Assembly: GCA_963693305.1 (NCBI GenBank)
Contig: OY855913.1
Span: forward strand, 15,779,022 to 15,843,021
Reading direction: 5' to 3'
From: Meandrina meandrites
Lineage: Eukaryota > Cnidaria > Anthozoa > Scleractinia > Meandrinidae
DNA length: 64,000 nt
In this document: one piece after another, positions 11,601 to 26,000 of the stretch
Numbering within the stretch: the first letter of the stretch is position 1
Layout: each line of letters begins with the position of its first letter
Program-made: the position numbers and the translations under genes
The notes under the pieces: generated by a model
The model's database searches: none
Seen by the model: only the letters and a program-made list of their open reading frames with translations
What the model was told of the DNA's origin: nothing

Positions 11601-14600
11601 TAGTTTTTCGACACTCATTTGAAAACTGCCCTAACAAGAGCGGACTTATAATAGACCGATTGTCGCATGTAATTTCTTCCAGTAACGGCCACCACTCTAT
11701 CGCGACCACACTTTTGCGCCAGTTCGTTCACTTACTCATATTAAAACCTGCTAATGGCCAGTTAATTCTAAGTCTGAGTATCAGGCTTTTCTATGGGAGA
11801 TTCTGACGCTCAGGTTAGTTAATTCTGTCCCGGGGTGGTTGTGACAGAGAGGTTCAAATGGGCGCTTAGTATTGTTTTGCGCTCTTAACCAATCAAGAGC
11901 CGGCATCATTTTTATTTGCCAATCGTGCTACAGCACTGCAACAGAACCGAGCCTTGGAGGCGGAGAAATTAGTACGTAGTGTCCTTGTTAGTTCACAAAA
12001 CGCTCCCTGCATCATCAACATAGAGGGAAGTCATGGAACGAGACTGGTTTAAACTCTGTACATTTTAGAATTTATCGACTGCAAAAAGTTAATCTACATT
12101 GTACGCACAACGCTTTCAATACTCGTTCCAATCGTTGGTGTCAAGTTTATTGTCAGTGTACATTCACACTTTAAAGCTTTACAGAAATCGGAACCCGATT
12201 AAATGAAAGTGTACAATGGTGCAAGTTCCATGTGCTATTAAAACTCCTTCAGTGTCTGTAACTTTATGTTAAAAGTACAACTTCTGACTGATTAGGTGTT
12301 GATTAAAACCTTTCTAGACGTAGAGAGTGAGACAACAAGTGTCAGTTTTAGAGCATTTATTTTGCCGATAAAGGACAATAGCGTAACCCAGTGACCGACC
12401 ATTAGGCAAACTTGCAATCTCATTGGCTACTCAAGGGCGGTATAATTTTCGATAGACTACCCTGCGAGCGCGCGCAAGTAAAATTACCGAAATCACAAAG
12501 CAAAGCTATAAATAAACCACTTTCACAGAGCTTTCAGTTGAAAACATTGGTCTCTGAGTTATGCCAAAACAATTACAAGGCTCGCTGTCAGTTTCTATTG
12601 GCTTTTGATAGTTGACTTGGAGCTTCGCTCTCGCCAACTATCAGCCGATAAAAACCTCGAGCTTGCCATCTAATTGTTAATACACGCACGACCCCGCTCG
12701 GTTAAAAACCACCCCCAGTCATGCCCCCCCCCCCCCCCTGCATATACTACATCCCATACCGTTAATTTCTATCTCCGTATAAATACCTCATTTGAACAAC
12801 TATGCGAATGAATTCACTTGATGTGGAACTGAATTATATTAATATACTACAAAAATTTGCTTTTTTCACCTTTGCTTTTTTGATGAAAAGTGTACCATTA
12901 TCGATATAACCCCAGCCTTGTAGAAAGAGAAACTATTTTACAGTGATACGCACCTGCTAACACTAACATGTTTACAGACATCTGGGTAAAAGATACGTTC
13001 CGATACGTTACACAGCTAAATTGAAAAGTCACCTTGACACTAATTACATGGAAAAGACACGAAAGATATTTCTTAAGGCATAATGTTTCTTTGGTGAAAG
13101 CAGAGCCAGCCAGCTCGCCTGCCTGTTATTTACATTTCTATTTACACTTATAAGTACAGTACCGGCTGTACTTGTGAACAAGGCACTGTACATTGTCGAC
13201 TTTACTTTAAACAAAGCTTTGCCTTTATAGTGCTTTTGTTTAAACGTAAAAAAAAATAATATTGGAAACAGAAAGATAAACTTTGTGTTTGGAAGCCTTG
13301 ATGTGAAATGTACACGAAAACGCCATTTATTGACCGACTTGCCAAGAATATGCCTTATTTCATTTCTCAGCATGGTTTAGCTTCAATCCTTCATCCGAGG
13401 GGCCATGAACTTGTCACGTGACAGAGCAAACGGCTGATTTGGCGCTATGAATAAAATAGAATAGGAGAAAGAAATAAATGGCTTGAAAAAAATGAAAATG
13501 GAAACGTCATAGCACACTTGAACAGTAAAACAATCACAAGACTTTGGACATCACGAATCTAATTCTACCACGGGCAACTACGGCATAACTGTAACACCAA
13601 ACATCAAAAAATGCGTACAGAACCTATGGCGTATCTTAACAGAGGAGCCTATTATATTTTTTACACTTATGTATTTAAAAAAAAATCGCGGAACGCGGGC
13701 TTCTCTACGCTTTTTAAGGCCACGTATTTCATGTTCATGGCCCCGTTAAGCCTAGTTCCTAGTCGCTTATGTCTTAGTGGGAACGTCCAGAAACATAATC
13801 ATAAGCGCCCTTATGATCAACATAATCATAATCATAAGAAAATGATCGACCATTTTCTTGTGATTATGATTATGTCTATGACTATGACTATGTTGCTTTT
13901 CTTTATAGTGGGAACGCGAAAATCATAATGACATAATCAGAAACATAATGACGCAACTGGGTCATTGTGTTTTGACCAATAAAATTCTAGGTTCAGTTCT
14001 TTCGGGTCAGTTCATTTCAACAGAGACACGCATTGGAATAACGTTCTTTGAGTTTTCAGTGCGGCCATTCCCACTAGAACATAAGTATGTTTATGTTTAT
14101 GATTATGCTTATGCTTATGATCCTTATGTTGCTAGTGGGAACTAAGCTTTACTAAGTATCTTTCAGCACTTTCAGCACATGAAGAAAACTGTGAAAAACG
14201 TTTAATAAGGAATCTTACAGCAAATTTCAATTTACAGTCAAACTGGATGTTCTTTTGATGGGAACTCTGCAATGTTGTGGCGCAATATTCCAATATTGAT
14301 TGGGAGTTTGCTCTACGCAACTTGCAACTTTCAATTCAAATTTGCTTGGGCAAGTTGCAAAGTTAGTTTTCATTTTCCCCGTATAGAACGTAACAATTCC
14401 ACCTCTGTTTTGAAGAAGTAGGAAATAGTTGCCCTATGGTCAAATATTTTTATCAACAGACGACAAGAAATTAGCAACAGGTTTAGTTCAGATTGCTAAA
14501 CTGGGAAGCCGGAACTTGCTAGAGCAAATTTGAATTGAAAGTTGCAAGTTGCGTCAAGCAAACTTCCGAGTTTGGCGATTTAACTAAACCTGTCGCTAAT

Positions 14601-17600
14601 TTCTTGTCATAGGGCAATTATTTCCTACTTCTTTGAAACAAAGGTGGGATTATTACCTTCAATACAGGAATATCAAAAACCGGAACTTGGCAACTTGCTC
14701 GAGCAAATTTGAATTGAAAGTTGCAAGTTGTCTCAAGCAAACTGCCAATTAATATTGAAACACTGCACCACAACATTGCAGAGTTCCAATCAAAAGAACA
14801 TCCGGTTTGACTGTAATTAGGCTTCATACTTCACTACTTCGTTTAAACTAGTAAAGGCTACGACAACAAGGAAACAAATATTAAATTTGCAATGTTTCTA
14901 TCAGAACTTGAACGAGTTGCCTTTACAAGATAAGACGTTTTCAAGACAAAATAAATCATCGCAACATGATTATAAACTACATCCTACATAATGTTTTATA
15001 TAGAGATCAAAAGACATCGTGCTCATGCTATTGTTTGACTATAATAACCTGTTTTCTAACAGTTGCATTTTGGCGGACAGTTTGAAATAGTTCTTTCCGG
15101 CTCGTTACACTTTCAACAGGATAATGCTATCTCCAGCAGAAACAAAGAATCAGACATTGCTTAATAAATTGCAAAACAATACTAGCTAAATAAAACACAC
15201 CAGCGAAATTCGTCGGAAAGTACTTGCATCGTTTATGGAAATACCGAGTTCACGTACACCATCAAAAGAGTTGAACGCAATCCCATCATCTGTGATTACT
15301 GCTAGTTCGGAATGCAGTCTACTATGGAATTTTTGAGACGTAAATAAAGTTTTATTACATTGTCAAAGCGTATTATGGAGTGTGTTTGAAATACGGATAG
15401 CTGCTTAGCCGGTCGCTACAACTGATCAACAAGTGGTTTCAAAATGCCTGTTCGTACAAAAGTCTTAAAAATTTAAATAGTGCTTGGCATAGAACAAAAG
15501 AGTGCATTTTGATTGATTGTCGAACAGAATTACGTTTGGTGTTGTTTCTCGCAAGTGTTGAGCTCTCCAATTGGCTAGAAATAGTCATGCAACGCGTTTT
15601 ACTAGCCCACTGCTGCAGCACAACGGTTTCTTTAGAAACTACTAACTTTGAACATATAAGGGTCTCTTGACAAAGGATAGGATATTCTTCCGAAGAATCA
15701 AAGCAACCCTCCTGAGTACCTCTATTTCACATGCGAACGAAGCTAATACAAAGTTTATAAACGATTACACTTAGTAAATAGCCACATTAACACTAGCAAG
15801 CCAAGATTTACAAGATCTATCTCGACATCTTTTCGCACGTGTATCGCAAGGCAAAACTAAGGAATTTGCGTAAGTCGATTTGAGCAAGGTCAGAATTGAT
15901 TAGGGATAGATCTAGTTGCGCTAAAAAGGGTTTTTTTTTTTGGGGTGGGGGGGGTGGGGGAAGCGACCAGGAGATAGTGGAGCAGAGTGAACTTATGACT
16001 TTTCTTTCTTACAAAGCGGGGGGGGGGGGGGGGGGGGGGGGAGGGGGCAGGGTCATTGTTCGGCCCATTTTGCGTGTCTATGTAGTAAAAAGGTTGCATT
16101 ATAAAGTATCAAACCAAAAAAAAAATTTCTTTCTTACCTAGTCTGGGCTTCTAAAGATATTTATGATTTCAGTATGTATATAAATTAAAATGTCTACAAG
16201 CTTTCCACATCAGAATAACAAGTACTATTGAAATTGCTGTTTTTGCCAAAGAACAGACTACTTGTTTACGAGATCTTGTACGAGATCTTTAGGCTCTTCT
16301 ACGAGCGTTTGCCAAAACATACACTTTTCATTCCGAAAATAAAACGGTATGTACAAATCCGTGTACTTACTCAGGTCCCCTTGTAACTTTGCCAGGCTTT
16401 GGTGACAGCTTAGCAGGTTCCTGAAACAACAACACAAGTCAGTTTTAACATTAGTATCCATGTAATTCCCTAGGTTTGTCTTCTTGAGTGGTCATTCCCC
16501 CTGGACGAAAGCCATTGAATAATTAGAGAGATTAAACATGGCATTATACGGGAAACGGTAAACGCGAGCTTGTCTTTCATTGTGTTACCTTTTTTAACGA
16601 ATTCTAAAACAAAACCCTCAAAAAAATAGGGAAAAAATCACACTTTCACGACAAACACAAACATGCTCATTTCCGCGCACAAACGCCAAACGGCAGAAGT
16701 GGAATTCTTACCGTTCGCGGGAAAAACAAACGTCATGCTTAATCTCTCTAAAGCATAACACAGCAAAGAAAACATTCGACACTCGCAGGGCATAAACTCC
16801 AACACTGCGTGTCAGACAATGTAAGAGAAAAATACCTAATAAGACAAACGCTAAGGGCTCGATTACATTTATTTAACAACAATTTCCAATGATCTGTTTT
16901 CATTGATTGATTACCCCGTGCAAATTCCTCAACAGGAACCCATTACAGTATGGTAAAGTTCTCGAAGGTAAAGAAAGGCTCATTGTTGTAACTGGTTTGT
17001 AACTGGTTTATAGGATGACCGTTTTCCTGCCGGTAAAACCCCATTATTTCTTAAGAATTGCATGAATTAACATCTACTGGGTCACCCTTTCCTACCAACA
17101 GCATCTCCCTATTCTCTTGTTTTTGTTTGTTTGTTTTTTTGTTTTTTTTTTGCGTCCTAGTTGTTTTTAATTTTCAAGAAAGGAGTCTGACCATTTGAAG
17201 CAAATGTACTTAATGGTTAGTTCGACAGACAAGAAAGAAGAGGGAACACCTTACCTTAGGCACCCCAGCTGCCTGTGAATAAGAACAGAACACAAGTAAA
17301 TTAAAATGCTTATAAAGCCGGGTACCAGAGAAATGCCCCTCCAGGCTCTACCAGTGACGAAAACGTGCCAATTAATTGATTCATCCAAGAGTTTTCGCAC
17401 ATTCACATGTCATGCCGGCTTTTTAATTACCTTACCGTCACGCGTTACACTAGAAGTCCGTGGGTACGAGCGTTACAGTGAGCGAAGGCGATAAAGCCGC
17501 GAGCTGTGTGAGTAGCGTCAAGCTCGTATATCGTGCTCGCTCGCTGTCGCGATCGTCCTTACTACAGTCAACTCTCGTTATAGCAGACACGCTCGGGAGG

Positions 17601-20600
17601 TCGACATGACAAACGCGAATTTGCACGTTTTCGTTCTCTTCAAACATGTGGAAACAAAGTACGTTTAACCGACCTGAATTTAAGAAGAATTTTTCCGAAC
17701 TCAAAGACATGCGACAGTTTAAGTAAAGCTACAGATAAAGGCCTCCTGAGAGGAAAAACAAATTCTTCACGTGCAAAAATACAAACTTGTACATTTCCTC
17801 TAGGCCAATATGCAAAATTCCAGTGAATACCCAGACCAACTTTCGGTCTTGTTGAGTGCACTTTGCTGCTTTGTTTCTGACAACTTTTTTTGAAAAAGCT
17901 GTATTTCGTAACATGCGTAACGTGTTAGTGTGTAATTGGTGTACGCTCTGTGATATACTCATGCCATCTTTAAAAACTAACCTTCCTGGACGTAAGGTGA
18001 ACATCAATAACCAGCCACTTCCACTTCTCAACTTTAACATCTTTGTCCACCAGCGGCTCGCGAATTCTCATGCGGATTTCAAGTTTCCCTCCTACCGCTT
18101 TGCGTCCCTTTTCCACGTCCATTAACTTGAGAAAAACAACGGAGCTACAGTCAAATTATGCACCTTATAAAACACCTAGTACATTAGCTTTTAATACAGC
18201 ACATGATAAGTGAGCGATCATTGTTATAGTTGTGACGCAACGTAAGCGGTTGTAACGAAACACAGAAAAACAATTTCTACCATTCAGCGTCATTTAACGT
18301 GAAGACTCTATAAAGCTCCCGGGTTGCCGATTTGTTTATTTTTTTAAAGGCGTTCAATGAGAGAGGACGGGAGGGGGGAGGGGAGGGCTACATCTAAAAG
18401 AAAAAAAGTGGACTTTTTAATGTTTTACAGTTGTTTGGTAACACATTCTGACAAAAGAACAATAATAAAGTGGTGAATACTTGTAGCGTAAGACTACTTT
18501 GCTTTCCTGTTAATAAATTATCGTGATTTACAATCCAGGGAGGAATATTCATAGAGAAAGAAAACCTCAAATAATTAACCTGTTGACTAGCTTTACAACT
18601 AGTAGCTATGACCGTTCGCATACTTATATGCCTCATATTTACCATCAAAAGGTTATTAATTTTTTTATATCTGGAGGTTGATAGTAAAAGAAAACCATCA
18701 TCTTTGCTTGCAAATTGGGGATTTAGCCTCTAGAATCAGGATAGTGATAACGGAAGAAATAGAAGCGCTACTTACATCAAAACAATCATGAATCTCGCAC
18801 TTGTTGTCGAATGGGGTCAGCTTGAGCTGTACTTGACCTAATGCCTTGTCACCCTTTAGAAAACCCCTGAAAAATATCATAAGTGATCATGTCATATACC
18901 ATACCACCACCCCCCCCCCCCCCCCCCCGCCCCACCCCAAGGGAAAAAAAACCTTCCGCATTCGCCAGTTCACACCGAGAAGCCTGGAGTGTACAACTTG
19001 TTTTCACCTATATTCTTTGCTCTGAGATTTCTTATTTACATCTGGATAACTTGAGGAAGAGCATTCTTGCTAGGAACCGTGGAGTTTTCGTCGAAAATTT
19101 AAGTCCCATCCAAATGCGCAAAACGCCAAGAAAAAGCGCTTTGTGCAACAAGGACCCTCCTAAAAAAGATCGACATATAGAGCCCCTTGAACAAATACAA
19201 GTATTTTCGGAAGCTTACAATATGTTACTCATTGAATACAAAAATACTGAGTGGGGTCATTTTCAACTGTTCCATTCCTAACAATGAATTTATTAGAGTT
19301 ATACACAATGCAGTTTAGAAGACATTTGGTGACACTGCTTTACGTAACTGCATGGCAAGAAGGCATACCTTTCATATTTAACTTCACATTTCACCGGTTG
19401 TCTCTTGAATATTCGTACCAGTGACCGATTTTTCCTATCTATGTTAACTTTGAAAACCTCGTTATATTCTGTAAGAAATCAACGAGAAAGATATAGGTCA
19501 GGCAAGAATTGATATAGAAGACAATAACTAGCAAATGAAAAAACTAATAGATTTACCTGGGTTAATATTGTGCTTTATAGTTTGTGTCCGCCCTGCCTGA
19601 GGTTCATCAGCCTAGAAATTAATTAATTGATTAATTAATTTGTTAATTTAAACTTTCCATATCAATAATAGTTATCTCTCCTTTTACTTTATGATTCAAA
19701 TCATAAATTAAAACAGAGGGAAAGTCAATATTGGCTTCCAGAATCCCGGCATCTGCATGTTGCTCCATAAAGGTGACAAAGTTTGACCTTATTGTTTCTT
19801 ACTATGCGGGACTTTATTTTCACGCTTTCGTGATTTTCAAAAAATCGCGAAATTAAAGACCTGCGAAAATTTATTTTTAACGTTTTTTCTTGTTTTTTTT
19901 TTTATGTTTTAAACGTATTTTTTGGCCAAAGCGCGAAAGCTAAGTCCCGCGAAATATCCCCGTTTCATTTTCGTGAAATTAAAATCCGACAAAGATAAGT
20001 AACAATAAGGTAGTCGGTAATTTCGTTGAAACCTCAAGCTATGTAGGCATTAAACAAGCCGGATATTAACTCTAATTGCAACGGAAAATTTAATTGACTT
20101 CAATTTATCCGTCATTCACAGTGTGATTCAGAGACAGAGTCAGACACAAGCAGAAACTTAATGGTTCAAATTTCGCCTGTTATGATTACTACCAGAGGTG
20201 GAAGTCTTTTGAAAGTAAAAGGATCAATCAAATGCCACTTCAGATGTCTGGAAGAATGGCCTAAAGGTAGATTTTGACACTGAACCAAACAACAACTGAA
20301 TTTTTAGTAGCAATCTTGTTGGATTCTGCGTCCAGTGCACTAGCTGCTAGATCATCATATCACCCAACAAGTATTTGAAAATGGTAAATTTTAAGCTTAA
20401 AATGTAGCATCGTCATTATTTTTATTACACACTTGATGCTTTTGACACTGCTGATCCTAGCAGTATGCAGGTCGCGTGTCACATATGAACCTAGTAAATG
20501 GCCTTGCTCACCAGGGGTTTCTCGTAGCTCAGTGGTTAGAGCGCCCGACTGGTATCTAGGAGGCCATGGGTTCGATTCCCGTTGAGGACTCAGACTTTTC

Positions 20601-22971
20601 TTTGTCCCACGCTCGTTTCAAAAATGAACATTTCATCTTTATCAAATATTAAGCTTGTAAACACCTTATATGCACTTACACTCGGAAAAGGAAATTCATA
20701 TGTTACATAAGTGTACATGTCTTTTGGCTGGTAACCTGTTAAGAAACAAGATGAAAATAATGTTTTCAGCTACAAAATTATTCTCATTGTTTTCTTTACA
20801 TATCTACAACTATTAAGTTATAGTTTTGAATTTAACAAGTTTATAGGAAATATCATTAGTGGTAATAGCATCATTCACCTGAAGGCAGAGGAATATTGAG
20901 CCCTCGAACTATTGTGATTTCCACCTCCGAATCACTCAGATCAGGAAATGAGCTGTAAAAACACAAATATGCGACATTATTAAATTGCATTTACAACACA
21001 AAACAATACAACAAACAAACATAAGCTCTTAGATATGAGCAGGTACAGCTGCTTAACAAGAGTGCATTGCAATTGATGAAATTGCGCAAGCCTAGCAGGA
21101 GGACAGGCTCTGTAGTGGGATAAAGGGTAAACAAAATCGGCCAGCTAAGCCAACTCTGCTAGGCAGAGCCTCTGCTTGTGGCCTCCCATGGTGCCCTACT
21201 TTACTTTCCAATTTTTTTTCGCCCTGTACACCACTAGGGATCCTGCTTGCATGCTAACGTAAGACTGATTTGGCAAATTATTGAGACTTGAGCGTTGCGT
21301 TTGAACTCTTGTTTTTACTAGTCTTTAAGGATATCCTGATGTTAGATCTCTCCCAAAAGGAGAAGAAATTCAAACAATACTTACTCAACAATTGTGAATG
21401 ATCTGTCTTCATAATGGAATCTTGGTGGAGGATCTTGGTGTTTTCTTGCACTCTGCACTGCATCAAGGTCCTGACGCAAATTCTTTGCCATCTTCTCAAA
21501 GCTTCAAATCATAAAACAAATAGTGTTTAAAAACAAATATTTCAAAAAAAAAAATAATAATGCCACTGGGCTCCAAGAAGCCAAAAGCCAAGCTCCAGGT
21601 GCACAATATAACCCAGAGAGAAACTGAAGGAATTAAAAAATGACAGTAGTTGTTTGGATATGCAATTGACAACTGACTAAAAGAACAAAAATCTTTGAAA
21701 ATGTTCTCTAACTGTTCATGTACATGAACATTTTCTGTACATTTTGTACTCTTAATTTTTGAGTAGCTCACTAATTTGTAATACCAAAATGTGACCAAAT
21801 TTACTTACTTTTTAGTGTTGGTGATATCGCCTAGTTTTTGGTAATGATGAGCATTTCTTGCACACATCTGTGAAACAAAAGACAAGCCTTGAACATTCAT
21901 AACATTCCTAGTAGCCCATCAGGCTGGACCTTATCCCGGTTTCCTTAGCATGAAGCTACTAGGAGTATTTCTACTCCCAATGGGATGCTAGTCCATCGCA
22001 GGGTTACCCCCAGCATTATATTCCCCGGTACCCATTTATACACCTCTGGGTGGAGAGAGGCACTATGAGAGTTTATCACATACGGGGCAAAATTACTGAA
22101 CGCTGATTGGTTGAGACAGAGGGCATTTTTTCTTAATCACGAGGGCACTTTTCGGTAATCAAGAGGGCATGATTACTTGATCCTGATTGGCTGAGCGCGC
22201 GTTGTCTGCACTGAGTTGGTTTCCCGCTTGAAATGAGTTTGAAAAAGTTCAGAAATGCAATGCATCCGAGTTTGATATAAATGCGGTTATTTCATCAAAT
22301 GTGAAAGAAAATCGGTAGGCAGAAATGAGTAGTGCCTTGGTGGAATAGAGAGAGGACTTTTCAATCCAAATTCGTTTGTCACAGCCCGAGAAAACTTCTG
22401 GACGATTGGCGCTGCACGGAGAAAAGAAATTCATGGCGGCTGAGACCACTGAATCGACACTGAAAGATAACATTTCTTCGTTTTGCTTGCTTCGCCTTAT
22501 TAGAACCAGAGCCTGGAAAGAGCATAAATTTTGTTGGTACTTACAGTTTTCGCTGTGGAAAGGAGAATGTCAGGTTCAAGAAGTTATTAAAGCTCGTTCG
22601 GACACTTTGTTTATGACTTTCATCGATGCAGCATTTCTGCGCGGTCGGACGCCTCGTAAACAAAGGTAAATAAAATTTAAACTGCATTCAGTTTTATCTG
22701 TGAGGAACTATTATGATGAATTGCACATGCTGTGTCATGCTTTATTACTTTTACTGTTTCTCGACATAAGTTGATTTGTTATGTGGTCATTTTGCTACGA
22801 GCAAATATTCTTGCCAACCGGTTTACGCCATGGCGGACCTCGTTTAAGTTTTCTTTTGTACACAATTTTGCCCTTTATGTGATAAACACGTAATCGCAAT
22901 GTGCCCTCGTGCAATTAAGGATTAATTTCACTTGCATTTTCAAAGTTTTCCAAATTGCCCTCGTCGCTTCG

Positions 22972-23004
<33 letters not shown>

Positions 23005-26000
23005 GCGCGTGAAATTAATCCTTAATTGCCCTCGGGCCCATGCGATTACATATACAAAGTGTCTTGCCCAAGATCACAATGTTGTGACCCCAACCAGGGC
23101 CCTCGAACACGAACTTCTTGATCCAGAGTCCAGTGCACTCACTATGAACATTCCATAGCTAAACATCGATTTACCACTACTGAGAAAAAAGGAAACTTGT
23201 GAAACAAACGCTTGCTACACATACTCTGCTAACTCTATAAAGTGAAATCAATTTTTCATTCAGTTTCATTTTACCTCAATTTGTTTTATCAGTGCATCCT
23301 CCAGTCGTGAAAATAACTCAGATATTTCTTCTGGTGTTCTGGGTGTTGGGTCACAATCTGCAGCTTGAACCATCTCAAAGCTTAGCTGCTCTGTGGGTGC
23401 AGGACTAGCAGCCGTAAAGGGAGAGGGAGGAACCTTTTTATGAAATCAAACAAAATAACTTTAACTCAAATCTTATTTTAACAATTCATTTTTGCATTTT
23501 AACCATTCTACACCTACAGTGTAGAGGAAAAGTGACTATGAATCATAACTGCAATCACAACCTCAATTTGACTCTATAAACCAATTCAAAAGCACAATGT
23601 AGGAAGTGTACTTTCATGAGAATCTAAACTTCCAAAGACTGCTTGCAACTAATTAATTAGAGAGTGGCATGTCACCATATAAAATCTTTATCAGAATTCT
23701 TAATGTGCTTAATGCTTGAGACATACAATATTGGTGCCCTACCTTAGCCAAGATGTTTAACTCTTTCAAGGCAAAGCTTTGTAAATTATAGTTTATCAAT
23801 AAGAAAATGGACTCAGTCACCATAACCAATAAATTAATTAAATATGTTTGAATAAGTTAGTGTTAATTAAAACTAAAAATCACTGGTATACTTTACCGAT
23901 CCTAAATCAACTCTTAGCCCATTCTGAGCTGAAAGTATCATCTTGTCAAGACCCTGGAAGGAACATTGAAATGTCAAAATAGCATTCCACAAAATTAATG
24001 GTGGTAGTTTCTGTTCAAACCCATTTTATTCTAGTTGAGGTAGTAAACACATGTTGCTAAAAATTTAAAGGAAAATATACTGAACTAAACATTGTATTTT
24101 CTACTTTTTCACTCTCAAGCATAAAGTAATTTATTACCGGTACTCTTCCTTAAAGTGATTTTTCATACATTTTAATTAGGTTTAGGTAGTACATCAACAT
24201 TCAGGGCTCGACACTAACGGTAGCCAACTAGCCACAGACTAGTAGAAATTCAGTTTTGGCTAGTGGGTTTTTGATTTCCACTAGCCACTTTGGCTAGTAA
24301 ACAAAATGAAATTGGCCGAACTAGTTTCTGTCATTCACAAGGAAGCCATACGCAAACAATTTTCTCGGAATTTCTTTCTTGTTGACATACCATATTACTG
24401 GGCATTGCTGTTCAGCACGTATGCAAATTTAAGACTGTTTACTTTTCGTTGCGTGGCATTTGACAAACAAGACAGCATTTTCTGAAAGCACACATCGATG
24501 TTCTTTTTTGTTTCGAAATTAGTAGAACAAAACACGAGCTTCTCCTGATTAAATCACGCGCAAAATCGTGCGGAACTATAAAGGGATAACATTTCATTTT
24601 GAGTAACAACACATCGGTGATTTGTCATCATATGCATACTGACAAAGCTTGCCACTACAAAAATAATTAGAGAAAGATTTATATCCTTCCAAATTTAAAT
24701 CAGCCGTTTTTAGCATTTGAATTTTGCCAACAACAGTTTGCAGTATTGTTCAGATAGTTGACACCTGACAGTGTTAACAATGACATCTCGGTGTCTCGAT
24801 ATTTTTCCAAAGAAGTCTCACAGAAAAACAGAGTCCTGAAAGTCTTAACGGGAAAATCTCTGGATTTTCCTTTGTGAGCTGTCGGCCTGAGAGATTTGAT
24901 GTAAGGAAAACACAAGCCCATTGAACAAAATTAAAACCAGCGCAATTCATTTAGATGATAAATTCGTTCACTGCGTTTAAACCAGTCAAGCGTGACACAA
25001 GCTGTGCCGACTGCGTCAAGCGGTTTGAGACGTGAATATTGTTGCTTTTTCTTAAAATTCTATAATCCCGGGCATAATGGATATAAGAAGAAATTTAACT
25101 GGAGACATCACCGCATGGCCAGTAAAAATTTTTTTTGGCTAGTAACATCTAAGTTGTCACTAGCCACTAGGCTAGTAAGTTGAAAAGTTAGTGTCGAGCC
25201 CTGACATTAGATCACATGTAAGGCAGCAATTCGTATTTGTAAAGAATTTTCTTACTTTTGTTACAGGTCTGCCATACAGAAACTGTCTTCAAATCACTTA
25301 AATAACTTCAAATATTCATCAAAGATAACAGAAAATCATAATGATATCTCTAAAAATAAAAGTGCATGTGTCCAGTAAATGAAGTCCTTCCTGACCTTGC
25401 TCATCCGCAGGTAGTTCTTAGCCCCCTCCAGATCTCCCTGTTTCTTTGCCTGTAAAGCTGCTGTCTTAAACTCTTTCTGTCTTTCAAGGAGATAGTTAAG
25501 CTGTTGTTCATTGCGGCCAGGTGATTTTCTAACAGATGACGTGGCTTGGAGAGCAGGTTGACCTGAAGGACTTGCAGCAGCTGGGCTAGAAGTACCAGCA
25601 ACAGATGGGGAGACAGCAGCCTGTGATGGTACCCCTTGACTTGGCCCAGGAGCCTGTCATAAGATCACAAAAATTATAATTATACTGTTACAGTAGGAAT
25701 GTAAAAGGGTACATATCTTTGTACAAGAGGAAGGATGTTAAAGAGTTATGCTTAGATGTCCATAGATGTCCAAGATCATTTGGCTAATTAATGTAGAAAA
25801 TGATTAAGTTAAGACAGAAACCCTTTAGAGTTTTCTGGTAAAGATGAGCAGTTTCCATGTGAGGATTTCTAAGTGTGCATGCAATAGCTATTGCAGTTGT
25901 GTTGCACATGGATTTTCAAAAATGCATGTTTATTTTGGACCACTGACAAACTAACAAAAATTCCTTTCTAGTCAGTACTGTATGAAACCTGAAATTACTC

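Larger units (their letters stand above)
10867..16370. other. CC2D1 intron 24 (5.5 kb)
   Basis: The largest CC2D1 intron. Blocks near 11360-11600 (CTCAGTGATTGGCTTAAAAA, CTCGCGCCAC) look like interspersed repeat. Two foldback elements lie at 13746-14150 and 14232-14816. Homopolymer tracts are at 12725-12738 (C), 15941-15960 (G-rich) and 16018-16041 (G). No additional exon or gene was recognised. Confidence 0.55.
18776..20952 (-). other. C2 domain exons of CC2D1
   Basis: Exons 17 to 21 encode EVEITIVRGLNIPLPSG, YVTYEFPFPS, the TIKHNINP block, EYNEVFKVNIDRKNRSLVRI and GFLKGDKALGQVQLKLTPFD. This is the beta-strand order of the CC2D1 C2 domain (residues about 690-810). The usual calcium-binding aspartates are not evident, as in other CC2D1 proteins, so calcium-independent membrane or protein binding is inferred. 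Confidence 0.8.

Noticed and set aside
15896..16141. Gly-rich / Pro-rich small proteins
   Set aside because: They consist mainly of poly-G tract translation.
20511..20592. Functional tRNA gene
   Set aside because: A and B boxes are present, but the acceptor stem does not pair and the anticodon arm is poor. It fits a SINE head or pseudogene better.
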